From Roseimicrobium sp. ORNL1 (GTDB taxonomy: Bacteria > Verrucomicrobiota > Verrucomicrobiia > Verrucomicrobiales > Verrucomicrobiaceae): 64,000 nucleotides of DNA. The notes beneath the pieces were generated by a model. That model was not told where the DNA came from and searched no databases. It saw nothing but the letters and a program-made list of their open reading frames with translations. Location: contig NZ_CP049143.1 of the NCBI RefSeq assembly GCF_011044495.1, positions 6,262,001 to 6,326,000 on the forward strand, given 5' to 3'. Positions 41,359-49,265 of the stretch are shown in pieces. Numbering within the stretch: the first letter of the stretch is position 1; each line of letters begins with the position of its first letter. A program made the position numbers and the translations under genes.

Positions 41359-44004
41359 ATGTCTGACCGAAACGCCCTCCCCTCCTCCGCTGCAGCCGCG
41401 GAAGGGCGTTGGCATGTCGAGGGCCCATGGCTGCGCGATGGCCGAGGCCGGAAGGTGATGATGCGCGGGGTAACGTATGGCCCCTTCAAGCCGAACAACG
41501 CCGGACTCCCCTGGCCTGAGGATGCGCAACTGCGCAAGGACATCGCGCACATCGCGAGTCTGGGGTTCAACACGGTGCGCGTATACGAGTCGCCCTCAAA
41601 TTTGCTCCTGGATTGCTGCCGGGAACACGGGCTGCGCGTGATAGCTGGAGTGCCGTGGACCCAGCATGTCGACTTTTTCAGGGATGGCTGGGCAGCCGCG
41701 GATGCCATCGAGCGCATTGGCCGGGAAGCCCGACGTCTGGCCGCGCACCCGGAAGTGGTGGGCATTCTCGTGGGCAATGAAATCGAAAAGACACTCGTGC
41801 GCTGGATGGGGCCGGAGCGCGTGCTGCACTTCATTGAAAAGCTGATCACCGAGGCCCGGGCTCATGCTCCGGAGACCCTCGTGGGGTATGCCAGCTATCC
41901 CTCCACGGAGTACCTGGTGCCGCGCAATGCGGACTTCCTGGCGGTGAATGTCTTCCTGGAACGCCCCGCCGCCTTCCGCAGACACGTCCAGCATTTGATG
42001 AATCTCGCGGCAGGTCGGCCGCTCATCGTCTCCGAGTTTGGATTGGACACTGCTTCCCACGGGGAAGCGGCCCAAGCGGAGGCCCTGCTTTGGCAGGAGA
42101 AGATTTGCCGTGATGCCGGTGTCGGGGGGAATTTCTGGTTCAGCTACACCGATGAATGGCACCGTGGAGGAGAGGAAGTGACCGGCTGGGACTTTGGCCT
42201 GGTGACGCGGGAACGACGCGAAAAGGAAGCAGCAAGTGAGCTGTCCTTGAGACGACCACTGACAGTGGATTCCCTCCGCGGCGCGGTCGCAAAAGAACGC
42301 GTCTCGGTGGTTGTCTGCACGCGCAATGGTTCCGCCACGCTCGCCTCATGCCTGCAGGCGCTCGCGAAGCAGACGCATCCCAACTACGAGGTGCTGGTCA
42401 TCGACGACGGCTCCACGGATACCACCCCGGAAATCGCGAAGCGCTACGCGCATGTGCGCTATGTGCGGCAGGATCACGCGGGCCTGAGTGCCGCGAGGAA
42501 CCTGGGCATGACGGAGGCGACGGGAACACTGCTGGCGTACACGGATGACGACTGCATCCCGGACGAGGACTGGCTGGTGTACGCCTGCCATGCGTTTGAA
42601 GATCCGCAGGTCGCCGCGGCGGGTGGTCCCAATCTCCCTCCACCTCCGCGCAACCTCACAGAGGCCTGTGTTGCCGTGGCGCCCGGTGCGCCGGCACATG
42701 TGCTGCTCAATGACGAAGAGGCTGAGCACTTGCCCGGATGCAATCTCGTCATTCGCAAATCCGCCCTGCATGCCATCGGCGGCTTCCGCACCGAGTTCAC
42801 CACCGCCGGCGATGATGTGGATGTGTGCTGGCGGCTGCAATCGCATGGAGGCAAGCTGCGTTTCGTACCAGCCGCGCTCGTGTGGCACCATCGACGCTTC
42901 AGTGTGTCCGCCTACCTGCGGCAGCAGCGCGGCTATGGCCATGCCGAAGCGATGCTGGTGCGCCGCTATCCGCATCGCTTTGCCTGGCTGGGTGGCGCGC
43001 GCTGGCGTGGTGCGATCTATGGCCATGACAATGCGCCCTCGCTGAGGACGGGCGCGCTGATCCGGTTTGGCCGCTTCGGCAATGCGCTCTTCCAAACGCT
43101 CTACGCCAACAGTTCTGCCAGCGGATGGGATTGGGTGATGGGGCTGCCGTGGCTGGTGCTCTCGATGGTCGCGCTGGCAGCTGGCGTCTTGTCCACCCTG
43201 TTGCTGGGCTCCATGGCGGCGCTGATCCCAGGCTTGGTCATGCCCTTGCTCACGCTCTACGCGGCCTGGCGCCGGGCACGACTGCAGCCACCGCCCGCAC
43301 AAGCGGCCTCGCCATGGAAGAGCCACATGCTCCTGTGGATGCTGTGCCTGCTCCAACCCATCATCCGGGACTGGGGACGCCTGAAGGGCATGGTGAAGCT
43401 GCATGCCCTGCCCTCGGGTACCACCACATGGCCCGCGCAGCATTTTTCCCAGCGCCCCTCCTCACCGCAAAAGCACTGGAAACATGAAGCGTTCTGGAGC
43501 GAAGACGGTGTCGGTCGCGAAGAACTCCTGCGGGCGATGCGCCGTATGTCCGTCGAGCAAAACCTGGCGTGGCAGGAAACGGGGGACCAAAGTTCCTGTG
43601 ATGCGGTCCTGGTCTCGCCACAGGGAAGCCGGGTGGGATTGACGACAGTGACGGAGTATCATGAGGAAGGCCGGCGTCTCACGCGCATTGCCTATGGATT
43701 GCCCAGTCTATGGTGGCTGGATCGCATGCTGTTGCTGGTGGCGTGCGCCGGACCCGCCAGCCACTTTCTGAACTTCCGGCACGCGTGGCTTTTTGCGGTG
43801 CTGTTCCTCGTCCTGGCGTGCTGGCGCGCGCATCTCAGCGTGCAGGCCCGGCATGCGACACGTGAGCTGATCTACTCTGCCGCAGAAGCCTGTGGACTGA
43901 TCAAGAACGATGCTCAGAAGGAAATGTCCCCAAAGCAACTGCATGAAGGACGCGCCCTTGCCGCGGCGGGACAGTCTGGGGAAATGTATCTCAACAAACC
44001 ATGA
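41359..44004 (+). CDS. fusion of glycosidase-like TIM barrel and membrane GT2 glycosyltransferase
   Basis: 881 residues. Residues ~20-300 form a (beta/alpha)8 glycosidase-like domain: MMRGVTYGPFKPNNAGLPWP, LGFNTVRVYESP, the acid/base Glu in VGNEIEK (E141), and the nucleophile-type Glu in IVSEFGLD (E226). This resembles GH2/GH5-like clan A enzymes. Residues ~313-560 are a family-2 glycosyltransferase: VSVVVCTRNGSATLASCLQA, VLVIDDGSTDTT, YTDDDCIPDEDW and GDDVDVCWRL. Two or three hydrophobic segments follow (LVLSMVALAAGVLSTLLL near 600, MLLLVACAG and AWLFAVLFLVLACW near 790-815). So one chain may build and trim the same glycan at the membrane (inference). The last codon overlaps the next start (ATGA). 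Confidence 0.85.
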   Translation: MSDRNALPSSAAAAEGRWHVEGPWLRDGRGRKVMMRGVTYGPFKPNNAGLPWPEDAQLRKDIAHIASLGFNTVRVYESPSNLLLDCCREHGLRVIAGVPWTQHVDFFRDGWAAADAIERIGREARRLAAHPEVVGILVGNEIEKTLVRWMGPERVLHFIEKLITEARAHAPETLVGYASYPSTEYLVPRNADFLAVNVFLERPAAFRRHVQHLMNLAAGRPLIVSEFGLDTASHGEAAQAEALLWQEKICRDAGVGGNFWFSYTDEWHRGGEEVTGWDFGLVTRERREKEAASELSLRRPLTVDSLRGAVAKERVSVVVCTRNGSATLASCLQALAKQTHPNYEVLVIDDGSTDTTPEIAKRYAHVRYVRQDHAGLSAARNLGMTEATGTLLAYTDDDCIPDEDWLVYACHAFEDPQVAAAGGPNLPPPPRNLTEACVAVAPGAPAHVLLNDEEAEHLPGCNLVIRKSALHAIGGFRTEFTTAGDDVDVCWRLQSHGGKLRFVPAALVWHHRRFSVSAYLRQQRGYGHAEAMLVRRYPHRFAWLGGARWRGAIYGHDNAPSLRTGALIRFGRFGNALFQTLYANSSASGWDWVMGLPWLVLSMVALAAGVLSTLLLGSMAALIPGLVMPLLTLYAAWRRARLQPPPAQAASPWKSHMLLWMLCLLQPIIRDWGRLKGMVKLHALPSGTTTWPAQHFSQRPSSPQKHWKHEAFWSEDGVGREELLRAMRRMSVEQNLAWQETGDQSSCDAVLVSPQGSRVGLTTVTEYHEEGRRLTRIAYGLPSLWWLDRMLLLVACAGPASHFLNFRHAWLFAVLFLVLACWRAHLSVQARHATRELIYSAAEACGLIKNDAQKEMSPKQLHEGRALAAAGQSGEMYLNKP

Positions 44005-44372
44005 AGCAGCTCCTCCTCGCCACCCTGACGGTTCTGATGATGCTCACCTCCTGCTCAAAGCCCAAGGAGGTGGACTACGCGAAGCTGAAGATGGTGAACA
44101 ATCTGCTCAGTGATCCGGACACCAAGAAGCCCTTCACCGGCATCTCGCGCGACTTCCACCCGGATGGCAAACTCAAGTCCGAGTTCCCCATCAAGGACGG
44201 TGTCTTCCACGGCACGGTGAAGGAGTGGTATGCGAACGGCAAACCCTATGCGGAAACCGAATGGGTGAACGGCGAACGCACGGGCCGGAACATGGAATGG
44301 AAAGAGTCCGGAGAGCCCTATCAAGAGCGCGTCTACGACAAGGACCGCATTGTCTCGGAGAAGAAGTTTTAG
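44001..44372 (+). CDS. MORN-repeat (YwqK-type) lipoprotein
   Basis: 123 residues. Lipoprotein signal LLLATLTVLMMLTSC with lipobox LTSC. Then MORN_2/YwqK-like repeats: GISRDFHPDGKLKSEFPIKD, GVFHGTVKEWYANGKPYAET and NGERTGRNMEWKESGEPYQE. YwqK proteins were named from a toxin-antitoxin locus of Bacillus, but many such repeats are simply surface modules. The first four bases overlap the end of the glycosidase-GT2 gene (ATGA), so translation is coupled and the lipoprotein may assist that enzyme. Confidence 0.83.
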   Translation: MKQLLLATLTVLMMLTSCSKPKEVDYAKLKMVNNLLSDPDTKKPFTGISRDFHPDGKLKSEFPIKDGVFHGTVKEWYANGKPYAETEWVNGERTGRNMEWKESGEPYQERVYDKDRIVSEKKF

Positions 44373-44415
44373 ACGGGGAAGTAACGATTCCTGGTTAGTT
44401 AGAAGCTGCCGAAGG

Positions 44416-44594
44416 CCTTGGAATGCGTGCAGCCTGCTGCCGCTTTACCTCAGCGCAGCCTGCTGCGCGAACTACCGCGACGAAGTCGCCAAATGTTTCC
44501 CGGCACTTCCCCCCCCCCAAAAATAGCGATTGTCGCCATCGCCGCAGCAGGCTGCGGACTCTTCAAAGCGGCAGCAGGCTGCCGCAGTCCAAGG
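44416..44594 (-). repeat. palindromic dispersed element, copy A (inverted)
   Basis: Outer arms 44416-44446 and 44565-44594 are inverted repeats (CCTTGG...GCAGCCTGCTGCCGCTTT; two differences). The interior contains CGCGACGAAGTCGCC and a GCGATTGTCGCCATCGC segment, which are the reverse complement of the interiors of the copies at 53923 and 61282. A run of ten C follows GCACTT. It lies between convergent genes (MORN lipoprotein and birA). Confidence 0.85.
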
Positions 44595-44628
44595 ACGCTT
44601 CGCGTCTCCCTCGGCTTCCCCGTTGCTA

Positions 44629-45432
44629 CTACGTCATCCTCACCTGCTCCGCACTCGTAAGTGTGAGCGCGCTGCCATCCGCTAGCGTCAGCAGCAGATG
44701 CCCTTCCTCCGTGAGGTCGCTAGCCATGCCTTCCACTTCACGGCCTTCCACGCGCGCTTTCACCACATGCCCCAGCAGGCGACTGCGGCGGCGCACTTCA
44801 TCGATCACCGATCCATAGCCGTGCTCCCATAAGGGCAGCAGGCGATCGATCTGTTTCAGCAGGGCGATGGCCACAAGATTGCGATCCAACAGACGTCCAT
44901 CCCCGTTGGCAAGACGCAGGGAGGTGGCGATGTCGCGCAGCTCAGGCGGATAGCTATCCGTGTTTATGTTCAGTCCAATGCCCAGCACCATGTAGGCACC
45001 ACCTTCGCCGGTGAAAGTCTCCGCCAAAATTCCGGCGCACTTCTTGTCCTGGATGAAGACATCGTTGGGCCACTTGATCTCCGGGCGAAGCGCCGTGGTT
45101 ATCTCGATAGCCCTGCAAATACCGAGGGCCGCCATGGTGGTCAGCCGTGCCCAATGCTCCATGCGCACACTGGGGCGCAAAAGGATGGAGCAGAGAAGGT
45201 CCTGCCCTGGGGGTGCCGACCAGCGGTTCTCGCGGCGACCCCGGCCGGAGGTCTGGCATTCGGCAAAAATTACCACCCCGTGCGCGTAACCTGCTGCCCC
45301 CAGCTCCCTTGCAAGATCGCTGGTGGACCCCACTTCTTCATGCACTTGCACCTCACCGCCAACGACTTGCCCTGCCAAAGCCGATGCCAGACGACGTCCA
45401 TCTAAGGAAATAAATGAGGCCTGAAGAGACAT
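44629..45432 (-). CDS. birA: biotin-[acetyl-CoA-carboxylase] ligase
   Basis: 267 residues. BirA activates biotin with ATP and attaches it to a Lys of biotin carboxyl carrier protein. Seen: VHEEVGSTSDLARELGAAGY, the biotinoyl-AMP loop SGRGRRENRWSAPP, LRPEIKWPNDVF with the catalytic Lys, GILAETFTGEGGAYMVLGIG, and the C-terminal GHVVKARVEGREVEGMASDL domain. There is no N-terminal helix-turn-helix, so this is the non-regulatory (group I) form. Length normal for that form. The stop lies against repeat copy A, convergent with the MORN gene. Start at the ATG 45432. Confidence 0.95.
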   Translation of the reverse strand: MSLQASFISLDGRRLASALAGQVVGGEVQVHEEVGSTSDLARELGAAGYAHGVVIFAECQTSGRGRRENRWSAPPGQDLLCSILLRPSVRMEHWARLTTMAALGICRAIEITTALRPEIKWPNDVFIQDKKCAGILAETFTGEGGAYMVLGIGLNINTDSYPPELRDIATSLRLANGDGRLLDRNLVAIALLKQIDRLLPLWEHGYGSVIDEVRRRSRLLGHVVKARVEGREVEGMASDLTEEGHLLLTLADGSALTLTSAEQVRMT

Positions 45433-45506
45433 TCAACTAATGATGTATAGCTCTTCCACGTCTTGCAAGGCACAAACATCTCCTCCAAAGTCCCGTACTT
45501 TCCTCG

Positions 45507-46265
45507 ATGCCAGTTCGATTCCTGATCGCCGACGACATGCCAGCCCAACAAAGGCTTATGGCAAACGCAGTAATGCTCCTCGGAGGCGAATCTCGCTTCG
45601 CTTCCACAGGACACGAAGCCCTTCGACTGGCTGAACGCGAGACCTTCGACTTTATTCTGATGGATCTGCAGATGCCAGAGCTCGGGGGAGTCGCTGCAGC
45701 CAGCTACCTGCTCCATCAGTGGAATACGCAGGCAGTGCGGCCTCGCATCATCGCGTTCACCGGAGAAAATCCGGATGACACCTACGCCCTCTGCCGGGCG
45801 GTGGGCATGGATGGCTTCGTCAGCAAGCCGTACTCCATGAGTACGCTGAAAAAGTATCTGATCCAGCTGCTGACCCAGGGACATTGCTGGAAGGAAGGTC
45901 CCGCGGAACGCCTCCTTGACCTCAAACAGATCGAGGATGGGATGCGCGGCCGTGACGAAAACTGTCTGGCCAAATCCATCAAGGAAGCACGGCTCACCCT
46001 GCTGACCATGCGCACCCAACTGGCCGAACTCTCCGGCGGCGAGCTTTCCGACATGGCGGATGCCTTGGTGAGATTTGCCACGCAGCATGGGTACGTGCAG
46101 ATGGCTCCGGCCCTGAGACAGCTGGCAACCGGGCTGAAGTGGGGGGATGCCACCGCGCATCTCACCCAGCTGGTCCGGGTCCACGATCTCTTTGAGGTGG
46201 CAAGTCAGGCGGCCCTCGCCTGGCATCGCCAGCCGCAAATGGCCAGGTATCCGCAGGCAGCCTGA
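45507..46265 (+). CDS. orphan response regulator receiver protein with helical C-terminal domain
   Basis: 252 residues. A receiver domain spans residues 1-125: acidic pair in FLIADDMPAQQRL, phospho-Asp in FDFILMDLQMPELGG, Thr in IIAFTGENPD and Lys in DGFVSKPYS. The remaining ~110 residues are helical (SIKEARLTLLTMRTQLAELS, MADALVRFATQHGYVQMAPA) in the place where a phosphotransfer (Hpt) domain often sits, but no conserved Hpt His is obvious. So the output may act by protein contact or as a phosphate sink. No kinase gene is adjacent. It is divergent from birA, with about 75 bases between the starts. Confidence 0.88.
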   Translation: MPVRFLIADDMPAQQRLMANAVMLLGGESRFASTGHEALRLAERETFDFILMDLQMPELGGVAAASYLLHQWNTQAVRPRIIAFTGENPDDTYALCRAVGMDGFVSKPYSMSTLKKYLIQLLTQGHCWKEGPAERLLDLKQIEDGMRGRDENCLAKSIKEARLTLLTMRTQLAELSGGELSDMADALVRFATQHGYVQMAPALRQLATGLKWGDATAHLTQLVRVHDLFEVASQAALAWHRQPQMARYPQAA

Positions 46266-46420
46266 TAGGGCTGCCTTGCCGCTCTATCGAAGAGCCCTCG
46301 GCAAATTTCGCAGGATAAATGCTGCCCCGATGTCCCGGGAGACGGCGTCCATTCGTCTTACCTGCGAATCCCCCTAGTGCTGCGTGGATTCAACCATCTC
46401 CAACCCACCTCCGCTTCGCC

Positions 46421-46894
46421 ATGGCCACCTTTGAAACCGAGCTCTCGCCCTCCCCCTCCTCGTCCAGCAGCAGTGCCGTGACGGAAATCCAAAGCCTGAT
46501 GGATGACTGGCGCAACGCGCTGACGGCAAAAGACCTGGATCGCCTGATCCAACACTACGATCCTGCCGTGCGCTTTTTTGACGCAGTACCGCCCTATGAA
46601 CACCAGGGCGCGACGGCCTACCGGCGCACCTGGGAGAACATGATGCCCTTCCTGCCTGAAGCCCTGGGCTCGGAAGTGCGGGAACTTCAAATCACGGCTG
46701 AAGGGAACGTCGCCTTCGCCTCATGCCTGCAGCGCCTGACGAATCGGAAAAACAATGAAGCTGCGACGTGTGGATGGGTGCGCGTGACCCTCTGCTTCCA
46801 GCGGAAGAATGACAGCTGGAAGGTGGTGCACGAACACGTGTCCGTGCCCTTCAACCCGCAAACGGCTCAGGCCGCCTTCGTAAAGGAGCTGTAG
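46421..46894 (+). CDS. SnoaL/DUF4440-like protein
   Basis: 157 residues from ATG 46421, after which a Ser-rich start (SPSPSSSSSSAVTE) leads to an NTF2-like domain: IQSLMDDWRNALTAKDLDRL, IQHYDPAVRFFDAVPPYEHQ, a central beta strand VAFASCLQRLTN, and the end VTLCFQRKNDSWKVVHEHVS. The family (SnoaL-like, YybH type) is a small cone-shaped fold that often binds hydrophobic ligands; specific functions vary. It converges on the AraC-type gene at 46910 with only 15 bases between the stops. Confidence 0.83.
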   Translation: MATFETELSPSPSSSSSSAVTEIQSLMDDWRNALTAKDLDRLIQHYDPAVRFFDAVPPYEHQGATAYRRTWENMMPFLPEALGSEVRELQITAEGNVAFASCLQRLTNRKNNEAATCGWVRVTLCFQRKNDSWKVVHEHVSVPFNPQTAQAAFVKEL

Positions 46895-46909
46895 AAAGCC
46901 GGAACTCGC

Positions 46910-47356
46910 TTAGCAGCAGAACTTGGCCGCCGCGTCGGACAGCGGCACGAAGAGTTCGTGGAGCCAGGCTGCCACCAGTCCGAGGACTCCACTGGAGTTG
47001 GAGTTCTCGCGGTTGGCCCGCATTTCCCGGCGATACAAGCTGGGGGTCTTGCCAATTTCACGGGTAAACCCGCGCACAAAGGCTCCCAAGCTCTGATATC
47101 CCACCGCAGACGAGATCTGGCCAATCATCATGTTCGACTTGAGCAGCATCGAGGCGGCACGCGCCATGCGCAGTCTGCGGATGTAACCCGGGATGGTCTC
47201 GCGATGATACCTCCGGAAAAGCCGGCTCAACTGGAATGGCGTCATGCTGACGTCAGAGGCCAGTGACTTCAGACTCGGCGGATTTTCAAGGCTGGACTCA
47301 ATGAGTTCAGCGACCCGTTGCGCTGGAGGGACGTGCGGCGGTTGCCGGTTGGACAT
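46910..47356 (-). CDS. AraC-family transcriptional regulator (short form)
   Basis: About 148 residues from the ATG at 47356. A complete AraC DNA-binding domain: LKSLASDVSMTPFQLSRLFR (first HTH), IPGYIRRLRMARAASMLL, then ISSAVGYQSLGAFVRGFTRE (second HTH), ending IGKTPSLYRREMR. There is no N-terminal effector domain, so ligand sensing must be elsewhere, or it works as a SoxS/MarA-like regulator. The tail LGLVAAWLHELFVPLSD is hydrophobic and unusual. It converges on the SnoaL-like gene. Confidence 0.88.
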   Translation of the reverse strand: MSNRQPPHVPPAQRVAELIESSLENPPSLKSLASDVSMTPFQLSRLFRRYHRETIPGYIRRLRMARAASMLLKSNMMIGQISSAVGYQSLGAFVRGFTREIGKTPSLYRREMRANRENSNSSGVLGLVAAWLHELFVPLSDAAAKFCC

Positions 47357-47407
47357 CCGGAAGCATGCGCCATTTGCCTTGCATGTCAATTTACTCGCAA
47401 TCACTCC

Positions 47408-47770
47408 TCACTCGCTCCCGGGCCACTTTTCCACGATCATGTCCTTTTTCTGAAAGGCTCCCGGGCCGTCGGCTGGCAATTCAGGGATCGTTCCAGCATC
47501 CGCACCGAGGAGCTGCTGATGCCATTCCCGCGCCACGTTCGGATTCGGTGCCTCATAGATGGTGCCGTCCACCGTCTCCACGGTGGCCACCCAAACCAGT
47601 GAGGTGACGGGCTGCTCTGGGGAACCGGAAGGCGGATCCGCATGCGTATAGCCCGACCTGAAGGCGGCTATCTGAGATTCGGGGAGCCAATCCCCATATT
47701 CCTCAACGACGACCTTGTGACCGTTCATCACGGCCGATGTTCGCAAATGCCCTACACGGATCATTTTCAT
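47408..47770 (-). CDS. hypothetical protein
   Basis: 120 residues starting MKMIRVGHLRTSAVMNG. Beta-rich: VVVEEYGDWLPESQI, TSLVWVATVETVDGTIYEAP, and a helix NVAREWHQQLLGADAG. No family recognised and no signal peptide. It lies 51 bases upstream of the AraC-type gene on the same strand, which may be a shared transcript. An internal Met (about residue 15) is an alternative start. Confidence 0.6.
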   Translation of the reverse strand: MKMIRVGHLRTSAVMNGHKVVVEEYGDWLPESQIAAFRSGYTHADPPSGSPEQPVTSLVWVATVETVDGTIYEAPNPNVAREWHQQLLGADAGTIPELPADGPGAFQKKDMIVEKWPGSE

Positions 47771-47870
47771 GCGGGTACGAGTGCCCTCCTTAGGCGGGGA
47801 TGGACTTTATGGGATGATCGCAGCATTATTGTGCTGGACACAAGTGCAATCGAAAGCAATTGCAACTTTC

Positions 47871-48086
47871 ATGGGGCCTAAAAAGTCACTCATATTGAAG
47901 ACATACAGGGTCGTATTAAACTCTTTCTGCGTGGTGTTTGTGGATGCTGAGGGATACATCGAGACCGAGACCCTGATTGCCTTCAACCGGAGTGGGTCGG
48001 TTTCTGCAGAATATCCACGGGCCATGGTGAGGGAAGTAGTCGAGGTCTTGGAGCCGCAGATGCGTCGGCATGGCCCACTTTCCTAA
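47871..48086 (+). CDS. small hypothetical protein
   Basis: 71 residues from ATG 47871 (MGPKKSLILKTYRVVLNSFC). It alternates strands and a final helix (YPRAMVREVVEVLEPQMRRH). The frame opens further to 47769, but the extra residues overlap the divergent gene. The sequence around 47815-47950 is richer in A/T than the surrounding genes, which might reflect a recent arrival or simply a promoter region. No family recognised. Confidence 0.45.
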   Translation: MGPKKSLILKTYRVVLNSFCVVFVDAEGYIETETLIAFNRSGSVSAEYPRAMVREVVEVLEPQMRRHGPLS

Positions 48087-48233
48087 TCGCCTTTTACATC
48101 TCTGTATCAGCAGGTTGTCCGTCCAGTGAATGCCCAGGCACTCCCCCGAGTGGATTGAGGTTGGAAGAGTTTGAAGGAGCCATCTCTCGAAGGGGCATGG
48201 CCATGTGAGTTGACAACTCAGCGCGCCCATGTA

Positions 48234-48267
48234 ATTAACTCATCAGTTAATTAACTTATTGGTTAAT
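48234..48267. promoter_or_regulatory. tandem overlapping operators of the ArsR-type gene
   Basis: A perfect palindrome ATTAACT-CATC-AGTTAAT (48234-48251) overlaps by two bases a second one, ATTAACT-TATT-GGTTAAT (48250-48267, one mismatch). Both have 7-bp arms and a 4-base spacer and stop five bases before the arsR-type start codon, a good place for autorepression. Confidence 0.75.
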
Positions 48268-48271
48268 CTCG

Positions 48272-48718
48272 ATGTCCGACCGCCTCAGCAACACCTTTGC
48301 CGCTCTCGCTGACCCCACGCGCCGTGCCATCCTCGCTCGGCTGGCGTCCGGCGAAGCCTCGGTGAAGGAACTCGCCCAGCCGTTCGACATGACTCCCCCG
48401 GCCATCACCAAGCACCTCAAGGTGCTGGAGCGCAGCGGACTCATCGCCCGTTCCCGGGATGCTCAGAAACGCCCCTGCCGCCTGAAGGCCAAACCTCTCA
48501 AGGAGGCAGTCGACTGGCTGGAGCGCTACCGCGAGCTCTGGGAGGAGCGGCTCGACCGACTCGACGAGTACCTGCAGGAGCTGCAGGCCCAAACCCAGAG
48601 CCAGAGCCAGACCAAAGCTCACGAGCAATCCAGTTCCGACGCGCACGCTCAACCTTCATCCACCTCCAAGAAAAAGGAGGAGCCATCCCATGAATCAGGA
48701 AAAAAGCACCACCGCTGA
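48272..48718 (+). CDS. ArsR-family transcriptional regulator
   Basis: 148 residues. Winged helix: NTFAALADPTRRAILARLAS, then SVKELAQPFDMTPPAITKHL with recognition helix TPPAITKHLKVLERSGLI, and the wing ARSRDAQKRPCRLKAKPL. No metal-binding ELCVCDL-type Cys motif is present, so it is probably not a classical arsenic sensor; this subgroup usually accompanies AHSA1/SRPBCC genes and DoxX. A Gln/Ser/Lys-rich C-terminal tail of ~45 residues follows. The gene overlaps the next start by 29 bases, and its coding sequence contains that gene's ribosome site. Autoregulation via the tandem operators is likely. Confidence 0.93.
   Translation: MSDRLSNTFAALADPTRRAILARLASGEASVKELAQPFDMTPPAITKHLKVLERSGLIARSRDAQKRPCRLKAKPLKEAVDWLERYRELWEERLDRLDEYLQELQAQTQSQSQTKAHEQSSSDAHAQPSSTSKKKEEPSHESGKKHHR
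48674..48680 (+). promoter_or_regulatory. strong ribosome binding site inside the arsR-type gene
   Basis: AAGGAGG lies nine bases before the ATG at 48690, within the last codons of the preceding gene. It fixes the start of the SRPBCC gene and shows the overlap is genuine. Confidence 0.7.
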
Positions 48719-49223
48719 AGCCGCTGCCGCAGTGCAGCCATTCGTCATCACCCGCACCCTGAATGCTCCACGTGACCTTGTGTGGAAGGCGTGGACCGAG
48801 CCGGAGCGTCTCGCCCAGTGGTGGGGGCCCAAGGGATGCACCATCAAGGTGCACCAACTGGATCTGCGTCCCGGCGGTATCTTCCACTACACCATGAGTT
48901 TTCCTGGTGGTGGTGACGATATGTGGTGCCGCTTTGCCTTCCGGGAAGTCACCCCACCGCAAAGAATTGTCTGGGTGAATTCCTTTTCCGATGCGGAGGG
49001 CGGCATCACACGGCCTCCCTTTGATGATAACTGGCCCCTTGAGATCCTGAACGAAGTCACGCTCACCGAGGAGAACGGCAAGACGCAGCTCACGCTTCAC
49101 GCAACGCCGATCAACGCGACGGCCGAGGAAGTGCAGACCTTCGACACCAACCGCGCCTCACTCAATCAAGGCTACAGCGGCACCTGGGACCAGCTCGAGG
49201 AATACCTGGCGAGCATCGCCTGA
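48690..49223 (+). CDS. SRPBCC (AHSA1-type) protein 1
   Basis: 177 residues. The START/Bet v 1-like AHSA1 pattern: FVITRTLNAPRDLVWKAWTE, ERLAQWWGPKGCTIKVHQLD, LRPGGIFHYTMSFPGG, and late EVTLTEENGKTQLTLHATPI. Such domains form a deep cavity that binds hydrophobic small molecules; AHSA1-type members are often found with ArsR-type regulators and DoxX proteins in large soil-bacterial genomes. Ligand unknown. Cytosolic, no signal. It overlaps the regulator gene. Confidence 0.9.
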   Translation: MNQEKSTTAEAAAAVQPFVITRTLNAPRDLVWKAWTEPERLAQWWGPKGCTIKVHQLDLRPGGIFHYTMSFPGGGDDMWCRFAFREVTPPQRIVWVNSFSDAEGGITRPPFDDNWPLEILNEVTLTEENGKTQLTLHATPINATAEEVQTFDTNRASLNQGYSGTWDQLEEYLASIA

Positions 49224-49265
49224 GAAAAAAGCCCTTCACGCCTGACATCCACCGAACGCAACAAC

